DNA from: CAYMUR01 sp964393615
GTDB taxonomy: Bacteria; Planctomycetota; Planctomycetia; Pirellulales; Pirellulaceae
Direction: 5' to 3'
DNA: 64,000 nucleotides
Assembly (NCBI GenBank): GCA_964393615.1
Contig: CAYMUR010000001.1
Coordinates: 62,001-126,000 of the forward strand
Shown here: in pieces, positions 18,453-26,601 of the stretch
Position numbering within the stretch: the first letter of the stretch is position 1
Layout of the letters: every line of letters begins with the position of its first letter
The notes under the pieces: generated by a model
Database searches by the model: none
Told to the model about the DNA's origin: nothing
What the model saw: only the letters and a program-made list of their open reading frames with translations
Program-made: the position numbers and the translations under genes

Positions 18453-20087
18453 TTGGGACTACTGTCGCTAATCTGTTATGTCCACTATTCAAGGCACGTG
18501 TCGCGGTGTGCTTATTTTCTTTCCATCCTCTTTCTAGCTTTGGGTTTAGCTAGCAAACCGATGCTAGTTACGTTCCCTTTCTTGTTCCTGCTGCTGGACT
18601 ATTGGCCGCTGAAACGGCTCCTATCACCAAAAATCATCCCCCAGCAGCCTGCTGGCAAGACGCCGACAGGTCGTCACCGGCCTGACAAACAAGTGACAAT
18701 GCCGACAGGAAATCCCTCCAATCCGTCGTCACAATCTCTACCCCACGTAGCCAGTGTTGAACCGTCTCGTCAACCGCGCAGCTCGGCTGACACCACAGGC
18801 AGCCTAAACCTGTTTATTGAAAAAACCCCGATGCTCCTCTTGGTGGTCGCTTCTTCGGTCATGACGTACTATGCACAAAGCACGGGTGGCGCCTTAGCAC
18901 CATTGACATGGGACCACCGTCTGAAAAACGCCGTGGTCACCTATGTCTGCTATATAGGAAAAACGATCTGGCCTCAAAATCTCGCCGTACTTTATCCAAA
19001 TCTACCGAACCTCTGGAACGACTGGCAGGTCATCGGATCGTTTGCGCCACTCATCGGCTGTAGTGCCCTGGTCATCCGGAAACGGCAACAGCGTTATTTG
19101 ACAGTGGGTTGGTGTTGGTATCTGGGCACACTCGTCCCTGTCATTGGCATCATCCACGTCGGTCAACAATCCATGGCTGACCGTTACATGTATCTACCCC
19201 TGACCGGCCTGACGATCATCCTCACATGGGGCCTGGCAGACCTTGTGCAATATCGAAACTCGTTTCGCAAGCTCGGAATCACTTTCGGAATCGTAATCGT
19301 GGTTAGCTGTGGCTGGCTAACTTATCGGCAGGTACATCTCTGGCAAAACAGTGAAACACTTTTCAGGCACGCCTTGGCTGTAACACAAAGCAATTACGTG
19401 CTCCACAACAACCTGGGCGTTGTGCTACAAAGTTCGGGACGCATCTCGGAAGCGATCACACATTATCAACATGCGGTCCGTTATTCACATACTGGTTACG
19501 CGGATGCCCATTACAACTTGGCGCGGGCGTTTCAAGGCCAGCAGGAATACGAGGCAGCTATCAAACACTATCGTACGGCGATTCAATTACGACCGCATGA
19601 CGCGAACACACACAACAATCTGGCCGGTGTGTACCATTCACTGCAAAACTTCAACGAAGCGGTCCACCATTATCGTCGAGCAGTTGATCTTGATCGTCAA
19701 CATGTTGAAGCCTGGTACAATCTGGCTGGAACCATGCGCGACCAGAAACATTGGCAAGATTCAATCCGTTGTTACCGACACGTTGTAGAAAAACTCAAGC
19801 CGGGTCATGTGGGCGCTCACAACAATTTAGGCGTGTTGTTACACATGCAAGGCGATTTAGACCTCGCGATCCATCATTATCGACAAGCCTTGACGAGCGA
19901 TAAGCATAATCTGAATGCCCATCTGAATCTGGCTGTTGCTTTGAAAACGAGTGGAAACCTTAAACAAGCGTTGGACCACATTAAAACGGTCTTAACATTA
20001 AATCCAGGACACCGGAAAGCAAATGAGATGTTCCTCCGGTGGAAACACAGCAATCCTGCAGCCCAGTCCACAGATCTTAATTTTTAA
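18453..20087 (+). CDS. TMTC/GT39-like TPR glycosyltransferase, main part after in-frame TGA
   Basis: Continuation, in the same frame as 18018-18356, of a membrane protein with TPR repeats; coding similarity begins at 18357. It holds further transmembrane helices, the conserved HPLHVESVAWIAERKDVLS block (just before 18453), LASKPMLVTFPFLFLLLDYWP, a ~50-residue Pro/Ser/Thr-rich insertion, and at least six TPR units from about 19360 on (for example NNLGVVLQSSGRISEAITHY, NNLAGVYHSLQNFNEAVHHY). Such proteins resemble eukaryotic TMTC O-mannosyltransferases and probably glycosylate secreted proteins. The first possible start after the stop is TTG 18453, with no ribosome site, so independent translation is unlikely. 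Confidence 0.72.
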   Translation: MGLLSLICYVHYSRHVSRCAYFLSILFLALGLASKPMLVTFPFLFLLLDYWPLKRLLSPKIIPQQPAGKTPTGRHRPDKQVTMPTGNPSNPSSQSLPHVASVEPSRQPRSSADTTGSLNLFIEKTPMLLLVVASSVMTYYAQSTGGALAPLTWDHRLKNAVVTYVCYIGKTIWPQNLAVLYPNLPNLWNDWQVIGSFAPLIGCSALVIRKRQQRYLTVGWCWYLGTLVPVIGIIHVGQQSMADRYMYLPLTGLTIILTWGLADLVQYRNSFRKLGITFGIVIVVSCGWLTYRQVHLWQNSETLFRHALAVTQSNYVLHNNLGVVLQSSGRISEAITHYQHAVRYSHTGYADAHYNLARAFQGQQEYEAAIKHYRTAIQLRPHDANTHNNLAGVYHSLQNFNEAVHHYRRAVDLDRQHVEAWYNLAGTMRDQKHWQDSIRCYRHVVEKLKPGHVGAHNNLGVLLHMQGDLDLAIHHYRQALTSDKHNLNAHLNLAVALKTSGNLKQALDHIKTVLTLNPGHRKANEMFLRWKHSNPAAQSTDLNF

Positions 20088-20541
20088 TAAAATCCCCAGA
20101 GTATCGAAGACGACGCTTTTCCGAAAAAGCACGATCAATTCCAGATTACCAAGTGACACTCTGCATACAACCAGACGACGCAGATGTCCACGGCAAGCTG
20201 GATTTCACCATTCAGAAACTAGGACAAGCTGAAACTATTAGAAACCCCAAGTCGTCCAGGCAACCCACAACACACCGACAGGGTACGAATGATTTTTATT
20301 TCCACGATTCCAGCTCTCGTCCATGCGTGACGTTGTACCCCACCAACCTGTGAAAATGGGTCAATTGGCAGACAGCGTGGACCGGCTTCTGGCCGATGGT
20401 TTCGCATGTAAGAATTTGTTTATCATTCGACCATCTTTTTCTACCGAGCCATTCGTTCTATCGAGCCACTCGTTCTATCGAGCCACTCGTTCTATCGAGC
20501 CAACTGGCCTCATCCTATTTTTCTGCAAGCGGCTCGACGTG
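20088..20541. other. non-coding region with 17-bp tandem repeat
   Basis: No convincing gene between the TPR gene and the convergent CsrA-like gene. The short open frames have no family resemblance. It contains the 17-bp array at 20446-20502. Confidence 0.45.
20446..20502 (+). repeat. 17-bp tandem repeat, 3 copies plus partial
   Basis: The unit GAGCCAYTCGTTCTATC occurs at 20446-20462, 20463-20479 and 20480-20496, followed by GAGCCA at 20497-20502. Only one base differs among the full copies (T/C at unit position 7). It is located 40 bases beyond the 3' end of the CsrA-like gene. Confidence 0.9.
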
Positions 20542-20817
20542 TTACGCCGCTGACTCCACGGGGCTGGCAAACCGCAACAACTCCTCCCGCCATATTTTCA
20601 TTGAGTTGGGAGCTTCAAAAATCAACTTCACCCGCTGGCCGGACACTTTTTCAATGCGAATCCGCAGTTGAAATTCCTCCAAAACAATTTCTTCCCCGCC
20701 TGTTAAATCATCCAACGATTCGCATTTTGGCTTTGTCTGTAGTGTTCGCGAAGCAATAACGATCGCTTCTCCTGGCTTACGTTCCAAAACCAGGCGACCG
20801 ATTCGATCTGCTACCAT
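20542..20817 (-). CDS. csrA: CsrA-family RNA-binding regulator with enlarged beta1-beta2 loop
   Basis: 91 aa translational regulator homologue. RLVLERKPGEAIVI aligns with the beta1 strand of CsrA (LILTRKVGE), and QLRIRIEKVSGQRVKLIFEAP plus NSMKIWREEL aligns with beta2-beta5 and the RNA-binding REE motif. Between them about 26 extra residues replace the usual 3-4-residue turn. A C-terminal tail is present. Start: ATG 20817 has a perfect GGAGGG 7 bases upstream (20825-20830); ATG 20832 and TTG 20838 lack one. Classic CsrA is ~61 aa and binds GGA loops in mRNA leaders. Whether this variant dimerises normally is unknown. It neighbours two small DNA-binding genes. Confidence 0.82.
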   Translation of the reverse strand: MVADRIGRLVLERKPGEAIVIASRTLQTKPKCESLDDLTGGEEIVLEEFQLRIRIEKVSGQRVKLIFEAPNSMKIWREELLRFASPVESAA

Positions 20818-20921
20818 CTGTTTACCCTCCATGTTCAATCAGTTTCCATTTCTCTCACGATCTCTGTGAAAAACTAGCACGCCAAACAACTTTCTCCAGG
20901 CTGGACACATCCTTAGGATCT

Positions 20922-20942
20922 CGCCGCTATGGCGGGGCGGCG
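20922..20942. other. GC-rich hairpin upstream of csrA-like gene
   Basis: CGCCGC (20922-20927) can pair with GCGGCG (20937-20942); alternative shorter pairing CCGC/GCGG is also possible within it. There is no T-run, so it is not a terminator. It sits in the divergent spacer between the CsrA-like and RHH genes and could lie in a transcript leader. Confidence 0.3.
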
Positions 20943-20994
20943 GCTTAGTTTAATGATTCGCACCAACGGGATCAACACGAATTTTTTGGCACAC

Positions 20995-21021
20995 TTAGGC
21001 ATTTTTAGGCAGGCCTAGGCA
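20995..21021 (+). repeat. three 7-bp repeats at exact 10-bp spacing
   Basis: TTAGGCA begins at 20995 and 21005, and CTAGGCA at 21015, so the copies fall on the same face of the helix. The third copy is part of the palindrome GCCTAGGC (21013-21020). The array ends 52 bases before the RHH gene start, an arrangement typical of arrays bound by small ribbon-helix-helix regulators. Binding is inferred. Confidence 0.6.
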
Positions 21022-21053
21022 GTCATAAGCCAGATTGACGACAGGGTATTAAT

Positions 21054-21067
21054 ATGGTAAATACCAT
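21054..21067. promoter_or_regulatory. operator-like inverted repeat just upstream of the RHH gene
   Basis: ATGGTA-AA-TACCAT is a perfect 6-bp inverted repeat ending 6 bases before the ATG at 21074. It would cover the ribosome-binding region, and no Shine-Dalgarno sequence is visible there. Autoregulation by the encoded protein is plausible but inferred. Confidence 0.4.
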
Positions 21068-21073
21068 CTAATT

Positions 21074-21307
21074 ATGGCTAAACCAAAGAATGCTATACCG
21101 ACGCACAAGCTGACCCTGGCCACGACGCCACAGGTCATCGAAGTATTAGATTGGCTCGTCCAACAGGGAATGCACGGCAAATCACGGGCGGAAGTCGCAG
21201 AAGAGCTGTTACGTCGCAGCTTGGTCAACCATCACTTAGAACCCTCAAAATTCAGTCCAGGCGATTCGTCACTGCCCCAGCGCACGACGACACCAAAGCC
21301 GCGGTAA
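21074..21307 (+). CDS. small ribbon-helix-helix-like DNA-binding protein
   Basis: 77 aa. A basic N-terminal strand, HKLTLATTPQVIEVLDWLVQQ, is followed by a turn GMHGKSRAEV and a second helix AEELLRRSLVN: the strand-helix-turn-helix order of MetJ/Arc/CopG repressors, with the (K/R)SRAEVAEELL pattern common to that fold. A Pro/Ser-rich tail ends the protein. Such proteins bind short direct or inverted repeats as dimers, and both kinds occur directly upstream. It is separated by 38 bases from an excisionase-like gene in the same direction, so the two are probably cotranscribed. Confidence 0.65.
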   Translation: MAKPKNAIPTHKLTLATTPQVIEVLDWLVQQGMHGKSRAEVAEELLRRSLVNHHLEPSKFSPGDSSLPQRTTTPKPR

Positions 21308-21345
21308 CTTGAAAGGTTAAATTCCTGAAACGGGAGATTCACACG

Positions 21346-21579
21346 ATGTCACAGTCACGGACGGTTGTCGATGAAAATGTTGCCTTGAACGTCACGGATG
21401 CAGGTAGATACCTAGGAGTGAGTGCCGACACGATTCGTCGTTTAATTCGAACCGGAACACTTCCTCATGCGCGGATTGGCAATAGCATCCGTTTGCGACG
21501 TAGCGATCTCACCGATTACCTGGATGCGCAGACTACCCGCCAATGGAAGCCACTAGACGGTCGTGGTCGAAAATCGTAG
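21346..21579 (+). CDS. excisionase/MerR-like helix-turn-helix protein (HTH_17)
   Basis: 77 aa. NVTDAGRYLGVSADTIRRLI followed by RTGTLPHARIGNSIRLRRSDLTDYL is the winged-helix 'helix-turn-helix domain 17' seen in phage excisionases and small regulators: the recognition helix VSADTIRRLI, then a wing ending in the R-x-S-D-L motif. GGGAG stands about 9 bases before the ATG. It could be a recombination directionality factor left from a mobile element, but no integrase, att repeat or tRNA is visible nearby, so a plain transcription regulator is equally possible. Confidence 0.78.
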   Translation: MSQSRTVVDENVALNVTDAGRYLGVSADTIRRLIRTGTLPHARIGNSIRLRRSDLTDYLDAQTTRQWKPLDGRGRKS

Positions 21580-22347
21580 CAAAATGGCAGAGACTTGGCC
21601 AAAACCTGCTCGATACTAACCCAGCAATATTCTCAGCGGCCATACCATCCACTCTATAGCATTGTCATTTTTTCGACTTGGTTTGCCCGGGTTTAACAAC
21701 GCCACTAAAAACCGCAGAAAATGGCAATCTAGTGCCGTGATGCGCCAGCTCTCCAGAAACGGTCGAATCCTATCTCACCCTGGCAGCTCCTGGCTGATGT
21801 TGGTCTTTACCTATCACTTTCAGCGCGTACCTACCCGGAAGAATGCAACGTTATATCATGATTCCCGCCAGTTTTACCCATGGATACGGCTCGAAAATGA
21901 ATATGTTTTAAATAGACCTTTCGGTCTCAATCATCCGCGACACCCTGCAAATGTCGACCAGCGCAAAAAGTATCACCTTCAATTCTCGCAAAAGCAAAAC
22001 ATTCGCAACCGAATTCCAGCAGACAATACGATGCAATCAGCGAAAATCTCTCTTATTCCGAACACAAAAGTATCTGGCTCCACGAAGAACAACCCACCTT
22101 GTGAGGCTGACAGCTAACGTGGTCCAATAGAGACAGGGGGGCTCACAAGACCAGTCGCTATCAGTGACCTGTCTGCAAGCATAAAATCCGTGTGATGTCT
22201 AACATCCATCGTCGTGATATCCGAGATTGTTGGACATAGCATAGCGGATGTACCATAGCAGCGGATGTACCATAGCATGGTCACCGAATTAGATTGGGAG
22301 GCACCGCTTGTTGACAGCATCCCATTGTTACCAGAAAAGGAACAAAG
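21580..22347. other. 768-bp gene-poor region
   Basis: The longest open frame (21662-22117, plus) starts at TTG, has no ribosome site, and encodes an Asn/Arg/His-rich sequence without a fold signature, so it is not called. A 17-bp duplication lies at 22243-22276. The region is unusually long for this window and follows the two small DNA-binding genes. Confidence 0.45.
22243..22276 (+). repeat. 17-bp tandem duplication
   Basis: AGCGGATGTACCATAGC is repeated exactly twice, at 22243-22259 and 22260-22276, about 70 bases before the YceH gene start. Confidence 0.9.
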
Positions 22348-23163
22348 ATGACAGAAATCCAACAGGACAGGGAACCCGTTGAGCAGCAGACTCCTACGTG
22401 GCGGCCTCTCTCTCCGGTGGAACGGCGCATTGCAGGCGTGCTGGTTGAAAAGGCCAAAACAACACCTGATTCGTATCCCTTATCGCTCAATGCACTGACG
22501 ACCGGGTGTAACCAGAAGAGTAACCGGTCACCCCAGATGAATATCGACACTGACGATGTGGAAGAAGCCATCGAGATCTTACGAACGGCAGGAGCAGTAG
22601 GCGTGATTCAAGGTGGAGGCCGCGTCGTAAAGTACCGCCATTACATGAAAGAATGGCTTGCTGTCGACGGCATCGAGTTAGCCGTCATGGCCGAGTTACT
22701 GCTGCGAGGCACACAAACAGTCGGCGAACTGCGCGGTCGAGCAGCGAGAATGGCCTCGATTTCCGATATGGGCGAACTACGCCCGATCCTCCAGTCATTA
22801 ATGACCAAACGTCTCGTCGTGGCTCTGACAGCGGAAGGACGTGGCCAAATTGTGACCCATGGACTTTTTGCAAGCAGTGAATTGGACCGTCTCCGACGCG
22901 AGTATGGCCACGGAGAACCAACGGCAAGCACAAGGGCCGAAATCAATCATCCGCCTGCTGCCACACCAAGCCATCTATCCACAGGTCCGACGGCTCCGCC
23001 CGCTACGGCAACATCTCCCACGGTGCCTCCTGGTCACGCCAATCCAACGGTGAATCCGACACAAGAAATAGCTGCTTTAAAACAAGCTGTCGAGAGTCTG
23101 AAACACGAAGTGATACGCCTGAGTCAAAAAGTCGACAATCTCAACACAAATCACAGCCAGTAA
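22348..23163 (+). CDS. YceH family protein (UPF0502/DUF480)
   Basis: 271 aa. The N-terminal ~185 residues match the YceH double winged-helix family: LSPVERRIAGVLVEKAKTTP, SYPLSLNALTTGCNQKSNR, and later ELLLRGTQTVGELRGRAARM. A Pro/Thr/Ala-rich linker (about 190-235) leads to a C-terminal coiled coil (about 236-265, AALKQAVESLKHEVIRLSQK), which is present in many homologues. The molecular function of YceH is not established. AAGGAA stands 6 bases before the ATG. It has no operon partner. Confidence 0.93.
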   Translation: MTEIQQDREPVEQQTPTWRPLSPVERRIAGVLVEKAKTTPDSYPLSLNALTTGCNQKSNRSPQMNIDTDDVEEAIEILRTAGAVGVIQGGGRVVKYRHYMKEWLAVDGIELAVMAELLLRGTQTVGELRGRAARMASISDMGELRPILQSLMTKRLVVALTAEGRGQIVTHGLFASSELDRLRREYGHGEPTASTRAEINHPPAATPSHLSTGPTAPPATATSPTVPPGHANPTVNPTQEIAALKQAVESLKHEVIRLSQKVDNLNTNHSQ

Positions 23164-23298
23164 GGCCAACCTTTTCCTGGTCAATTGCGTCAACCGCCCA
23201 AGACGTCGCGAATAGCCCATTGACGAACGAAGGAAATCGTAGAACACCCAAAAAACTAATGTCAGCTCCGAGAAGCCATGACAGGCACCAGTCGTCGC

Positions 23299-24339
23299 TC
23301 AAAGGAGAGATGGTGTTTGCAGTGAAAAATCGCCTGCTATTTCAAGCAATTGTTTCCAAGTTGGTTCGTCCAGGTCAACGGTTTTCTCGTGTTGTTCACG
23401 ATGCTGATTTTCTGGTTCTCCCGGTAATAAAACTTTTTCGACACCGTCAACCGTTGGGGTTGAGGCAACGACCTCACCATACTGCTGGACATCGCGAAGA
23501 AAATCTTCATGGGAGCGAAAGCATTCCGGGTTCAATAAGATGAATAACACTGAATTCGATCCTTCATAGTCCGGCATGCACGGCGAGCCCGAACCGGTCA
23601 GCATCCCCGCCAGTAGATCGCACACCAGGCTTAGACAGTATCCTTTGTGTCCCCCTACCGGCAGCAGACAACCACCATCGTAAAAATCATGTGGATTCGT
23701 TGACTCCTGACCATCAGCATCCAGAATCATGGCGGGGGGCACTTGTTTACCGCGATTGCGTGCAACCCTTACCTTGCCTTCCGCCCACATGGATGTTGCA
23801 AAATCGACCACAATCGGGGCGTTACCGTCGGGACGTGGAATCGCCGCAGCAAAGGGATTAGTCCCCATAGCGGCTTTTCGACCCCCAAAGGGGGCCACAC
23901 AGGGAGGCGACCTCAAACCATTAGCCCACGCCAATCCAATCCACCCTTGCCGGGCAGCTCGCTCTGGATAGTCTCCCAAACGTCCAAAATGAAAAGTCCT
24001 GTGCATGGCAACCGCTGCCATACCCTGTTGTTCCACCATTTGAAGCCCAATCTCCAGCGCATAGCTAGCCGTCACCTGACCAAACCCACGATTCCCATCA
24101 ACCACTGTGGTGACGGGCGTTTGTTTGCTAATCTGTGGCCGTGCGCGAGGATCAAGCCGTTTCGATTCTATTTCTTCCAAATACTGTTTAAGACGCATGA
24201 GGCCATGCGATGGATGTCCGGCACAGTCACCCTGAACTAACAATTCGCTGACACATCGTGCCGAGTCCTCCGGCGCACCGGCACTCTGTAAAACAGACTG
24301 AACAAACTCCAACAAGGGTCGTTTCGAGATTGTGGGCAC
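23299..24339 (-). CDS. Ldh2 family (malate/L-lactate/ureidoglycolate) NAD(P)-dependent dehydrogenase
   Basis: 346 aa, normal for the family. GDCAGHPSHGLMRLKQYL is the N-terminal signature (the H-x-S-H-G motif). DGNRGFGQVTASYALEIG, then HRTFHFGRLGDYPERAA, MGTNPFAAAIP and GGHKGYCLSLVCDLLAGML give the cofactor and substrate segments in order. The family reduces or oxidises 2-oxo/2-hydroxy acids without a Rossmann fold; the substrate cannot be told here. It is a monocistronic minus-strand gene. Confidence 0.9.
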   Translation of the reverse strand: MPTISKRPLLEFVQSVLQSAGAPEDSARCVSELLVQGDCAGHPSHGLMRLKQYLEEIESKRLDPRARPQISKQTPVTTVVDGNRGFGQVTASYALEIGLQMVEQQGMAAVAMHRTFHFGRLGDYPERAARQGWIGLAWANGLRSPPCVAPFGGRKAAMGTNPFAAAIPRPDGNAPIVVDFATSMWAEGKVRVARNRGKQVPPAMILDADGQESTNPHDFYDGGCLLPVGGHKGYCLSLVCDLLAGMLTGSGSPCMPDYEGSNSVLFILLNPECFRSHEDFLRDVQQYGEVVASTPTVDGVEKVLLPGEPENQHREQHEKTVDLDEPTWKQLLEIAGDFSLQTPSLL

Positions 24340-24589
24340 GTCGCCTCCTTTTCAAACATCTGTTGATTCGTTCCGACATTGGCTCATAACGAGACCCCAC
24401 GTCTTTCACTATAGACACGTACCGTCAAAGCCCCCATTATGGCAAGTTAGATTCGTTAGCAACAGGGGCGCGCCAAGCTGTCAAAGGTCACCAGAAAACA
24501 CCAGGAGACATTTAAAAAACACATGGATGCCGGTCGTTTGGAGGCACTTTGTCTGATTACTGGGGCGACAAAAACAATAGTTCATGACT

Positions 24590-25873
24590 TCAATCCAACC
24601 CATGCACCAGAACATCGGGTAAATCGCTCAGCTGTTGCACATCGGAATTGGCGGCGGCCATTTCAAATTCAATGGCCGCTTTATACATCTCGCGGACAAT
24701 TTCCGGACAGCGTTCAAAAACATCATTGACTTCTAAACGATCGTCTGGTTTGGTAAACAATTCTGCAGAACTCATGTCACTCGAAGCCACTTTCTCACCT
24801 TCTTTAAACGTACCCTGCACTTTTAACTGCCAGGCGGGCGTCCGAAACACGCGCTGATTGTCGTGTACCGCACAGGCACGATCGTCAAGCCGCCCAGTCG
24901 TACCCGTTGCAACTTGCAACGAACTACGCGCCATGCACTGAGTCTCAGTCATTGACAACTGATACCATTCTGCCAATGTGGCGGAAAGGTCCGCTGGCTG
25001 AATCGCACGCTGGATACGCCGCAGTGCATGTTGTCCCCTGGGATAACGCAGCAGGTAAAGAACGTGTAACGTCTCGCTGTACAACGCCGGGCAATAGTTC
25101 CCCACAACTCGATGTTCGCCCAAAGGAAATCCCCGTGGTGAAGTCAATATTGTCAATAACGGGGTGTCGTCGCAATCAGAAATAGCAGCCAACAGGCCTG
25201 CCAAACACTCATCCACAGAAACAACCTGGCCTGCATAGGCTTGCACCATGCCGAGTAACTCGTCCGGATCAAAATCTACGGGCAATTGACAGCTGGGTAC
25301 CGCTGTAAAATCTGGTGGGCATGGATCGTCTTCGGCTGCAAATGACTCGCGGACACAATATGGAGCATCCCAGGGTGCTTCCATACCGCGGCTATGCATC
25401 CAAAGCAGAAAAGGTGGTTTCAACTCCGGTAATGTTCCCAGAGCTGCTGAAAAGAGTTGGGCAAAGTGAGTGTCCAACGTGCCGTTCGCTGGTTCACTTG
25501 AAACAGGCGGTGCGATTTCAATCCGTCGTCCGAACGCGTCCGACAACGGATGCTCGGCGATGAATGGCTCGTCAGTGACGAGCATGGTATCGACACCGTG
25601 ACGGGTCAGCTCTCCGATGAGATTTGTTGCAGGAGAAGCTTCCACGCAAAGTGCATGCTTGCCGGCCCAGTAAGATCGATAGAGTCTGGCCAGGTCGGGA
25701 GAATCGGCAAAGGCTTGCTCAAACAATACGCATTCCGTGGCCAACTGGTTGAAGGCAGGAGTCTCCACCCACGTATTTCCATAAGGCCCAATCCATCCCG
25801 CCCCCAGGCGATCAATGACACAGACGAAAGCACTCTGGCTGAAATTAGTCAATGCAAGATTCTCGTTAGGCAA
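24590..25873 (-). CDS. sulfatase-fold (alkaline phosphatase superfamily) protein with degenerate active site
   Basis: 427 aa. The scaffold is recognisable: CVIDRLGAGWIGPYGN resembles the DDLGxGDLGxYGN start, TPAFNQLATECVLFEQAFAD the next segment, FLLWMHSRGMEAPWDAP the middle and ILTSPRGFPLGEH the late motif. The key residues are changed: the first metal pair DD is DR, the formylglycine site (C/S)xPSR is replaced by DSPDLAR, and the DHG motif is PRG. It is probably a non-sulfatase, either inactive or with altered chemistry. No signal peptide, so cytoplasmic. The start is TTG 25873, with a TTG seven codons later also possible. Confidence 0.7.
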   Translation of the reverse strand: MPNENLALTNFSQSAFVCVIDRLGAGWIGPYGNTWVETPAFNQLATECVLFEQAFADSPDLARLYRSYWAGKHALCVEASPATNLIGELTRHGVDTMLVTDEPFIAEHPLSDAFGRRIEIAPPVSSEPANGTLDTHFAQLFSAALGTLPELKPPFLLWMHSRGMEAPWDAPYCVRESFAAEDDPCPPDFTAVPSCQLPVDFDPDELLGMVQAYAGQVVSVDECLAGLLAAISDCDDTPLLTILTSPRGFPLGEHRVVGNYCPALYSETLHVLYLLRYPRGQHALRRIQRAIQPADLSATLAEWYQLSMTETQCMARSSLQVATGTTGRLDDRACAVHDNQRVFRTPAWQLKVQGTFKEGEKVASSDMSSAELFTKPDDRLEVNDVFERCPEIVREMYKAAIEFEMAAANSDVQQLSDLPDVLVHGLD

Positions 25874-26601
25874 AATGCGAAGTGTACCGCTAACCAGCGT
25901 GGCACGTAATGAAAGTCCATCCTATCATGTTACCGAAACACAACCGCCGTAGGACCAAATTGCCCCAGGACCGCTTGGCCAGGTAGCTGTCACCTGACTT
26001 CTGGCAATCGACCACAATGTGTCATTTGTCCGGAACCTATCACTTGTTTCAGATGATAGACTGCAATGGAAACGAAAGGCACCCCAATACGATACCGGAG
26101 TAAAGCGTTCGAGGTTGGGTAAATAGACAGCCTCCGGAAAAGATCCCCCGGGAATCATGGCAAACAAACGCCTTTTGAACATCCGTCTGTCGCCGGAAAA
26201 GCGTCGTCCTTCAAATCATGAAACTAACCGTATGTCAGAAGCCGATCTATTAATGGATACCTTCAAAACGGAATCAACATGGGCAGTGTCCCTTAAAGTG
26301 CTGTCAGGCTGCGGATACAATCCTCTTCCGTTGGGAACATCACTCAATTTGCGATTTTTTTGACGACTGTACGGAAAGCGCAAACCCTTGATAGCATTAG
26401 GTCCTTAGCAGCTCAACCGCTGCGTTTTCGTACGCAGGAATATATGGTATGATACTGATTAGCTAGGCTGCTCCTGGTGGATACCTGAACCGCGGTTTTA
26501 GGGACCGCGCAGCTTGGTATCCGCCTCGCGCAAAGCCGGAACACTGCTACAAGTTTTACGGTAAGTCAATGATCGCTGCCGTGCCAGGCAGATTCTGACC
26601 G
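25874..26601. other. 728-bp non-coding region with structured element
   Basis: Between the divergent sulfatase-fold and plsC genes. Open frames at 25925-26182 (minus) and 26157-26363 (plus) show no family features. The plsC-proximal part carries a promoter-like TATGAT (26448-26453) and two hairpins (26420-26525). Confidence 0.45.
26420..26525 (+). ncRNA. candidate structured leader or small RNA upstream of plsC
   Basis: Hairpin 1 has CTGCGT (26420-26425) pairing with ACGCAG (26432-26437). Hairpin 2 is long and nested: GGTGGATACC (26476-26485) pairs with GGTATCCGCC (26516-26525), a 10-bp stem with one G-T pair, enclosing CGCGGT (26491-26496) paired with ACCGCG (26504-26509) around a 7-base loop. 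TATGAT between the hairpins (26448) could be a -10 box. I do not match it to SRP, 6S, RNase P or a known riboswitch. No T-run follows, so it is not a simple terminator. Confidence 0.35.

Noticed and set aside
18018..20087. UGA reassigned to tryptophan in this genome
   Set aside because: TGA ends many other genes in the window (for example mlaD and selB), so reassignment is not supported.
21662..22117. 151-codon plus-strand open frame in the gene-poor region
   Set aside because: TTG start without ribosome site, Asn/Arg/His-rich composition, no motif or signal peptide.
25925..26182. 85-codon minus-strand open frame upstream of the sulfatase-fold gene
   Set aside because: No homology cue and no good start site; treated as chance.
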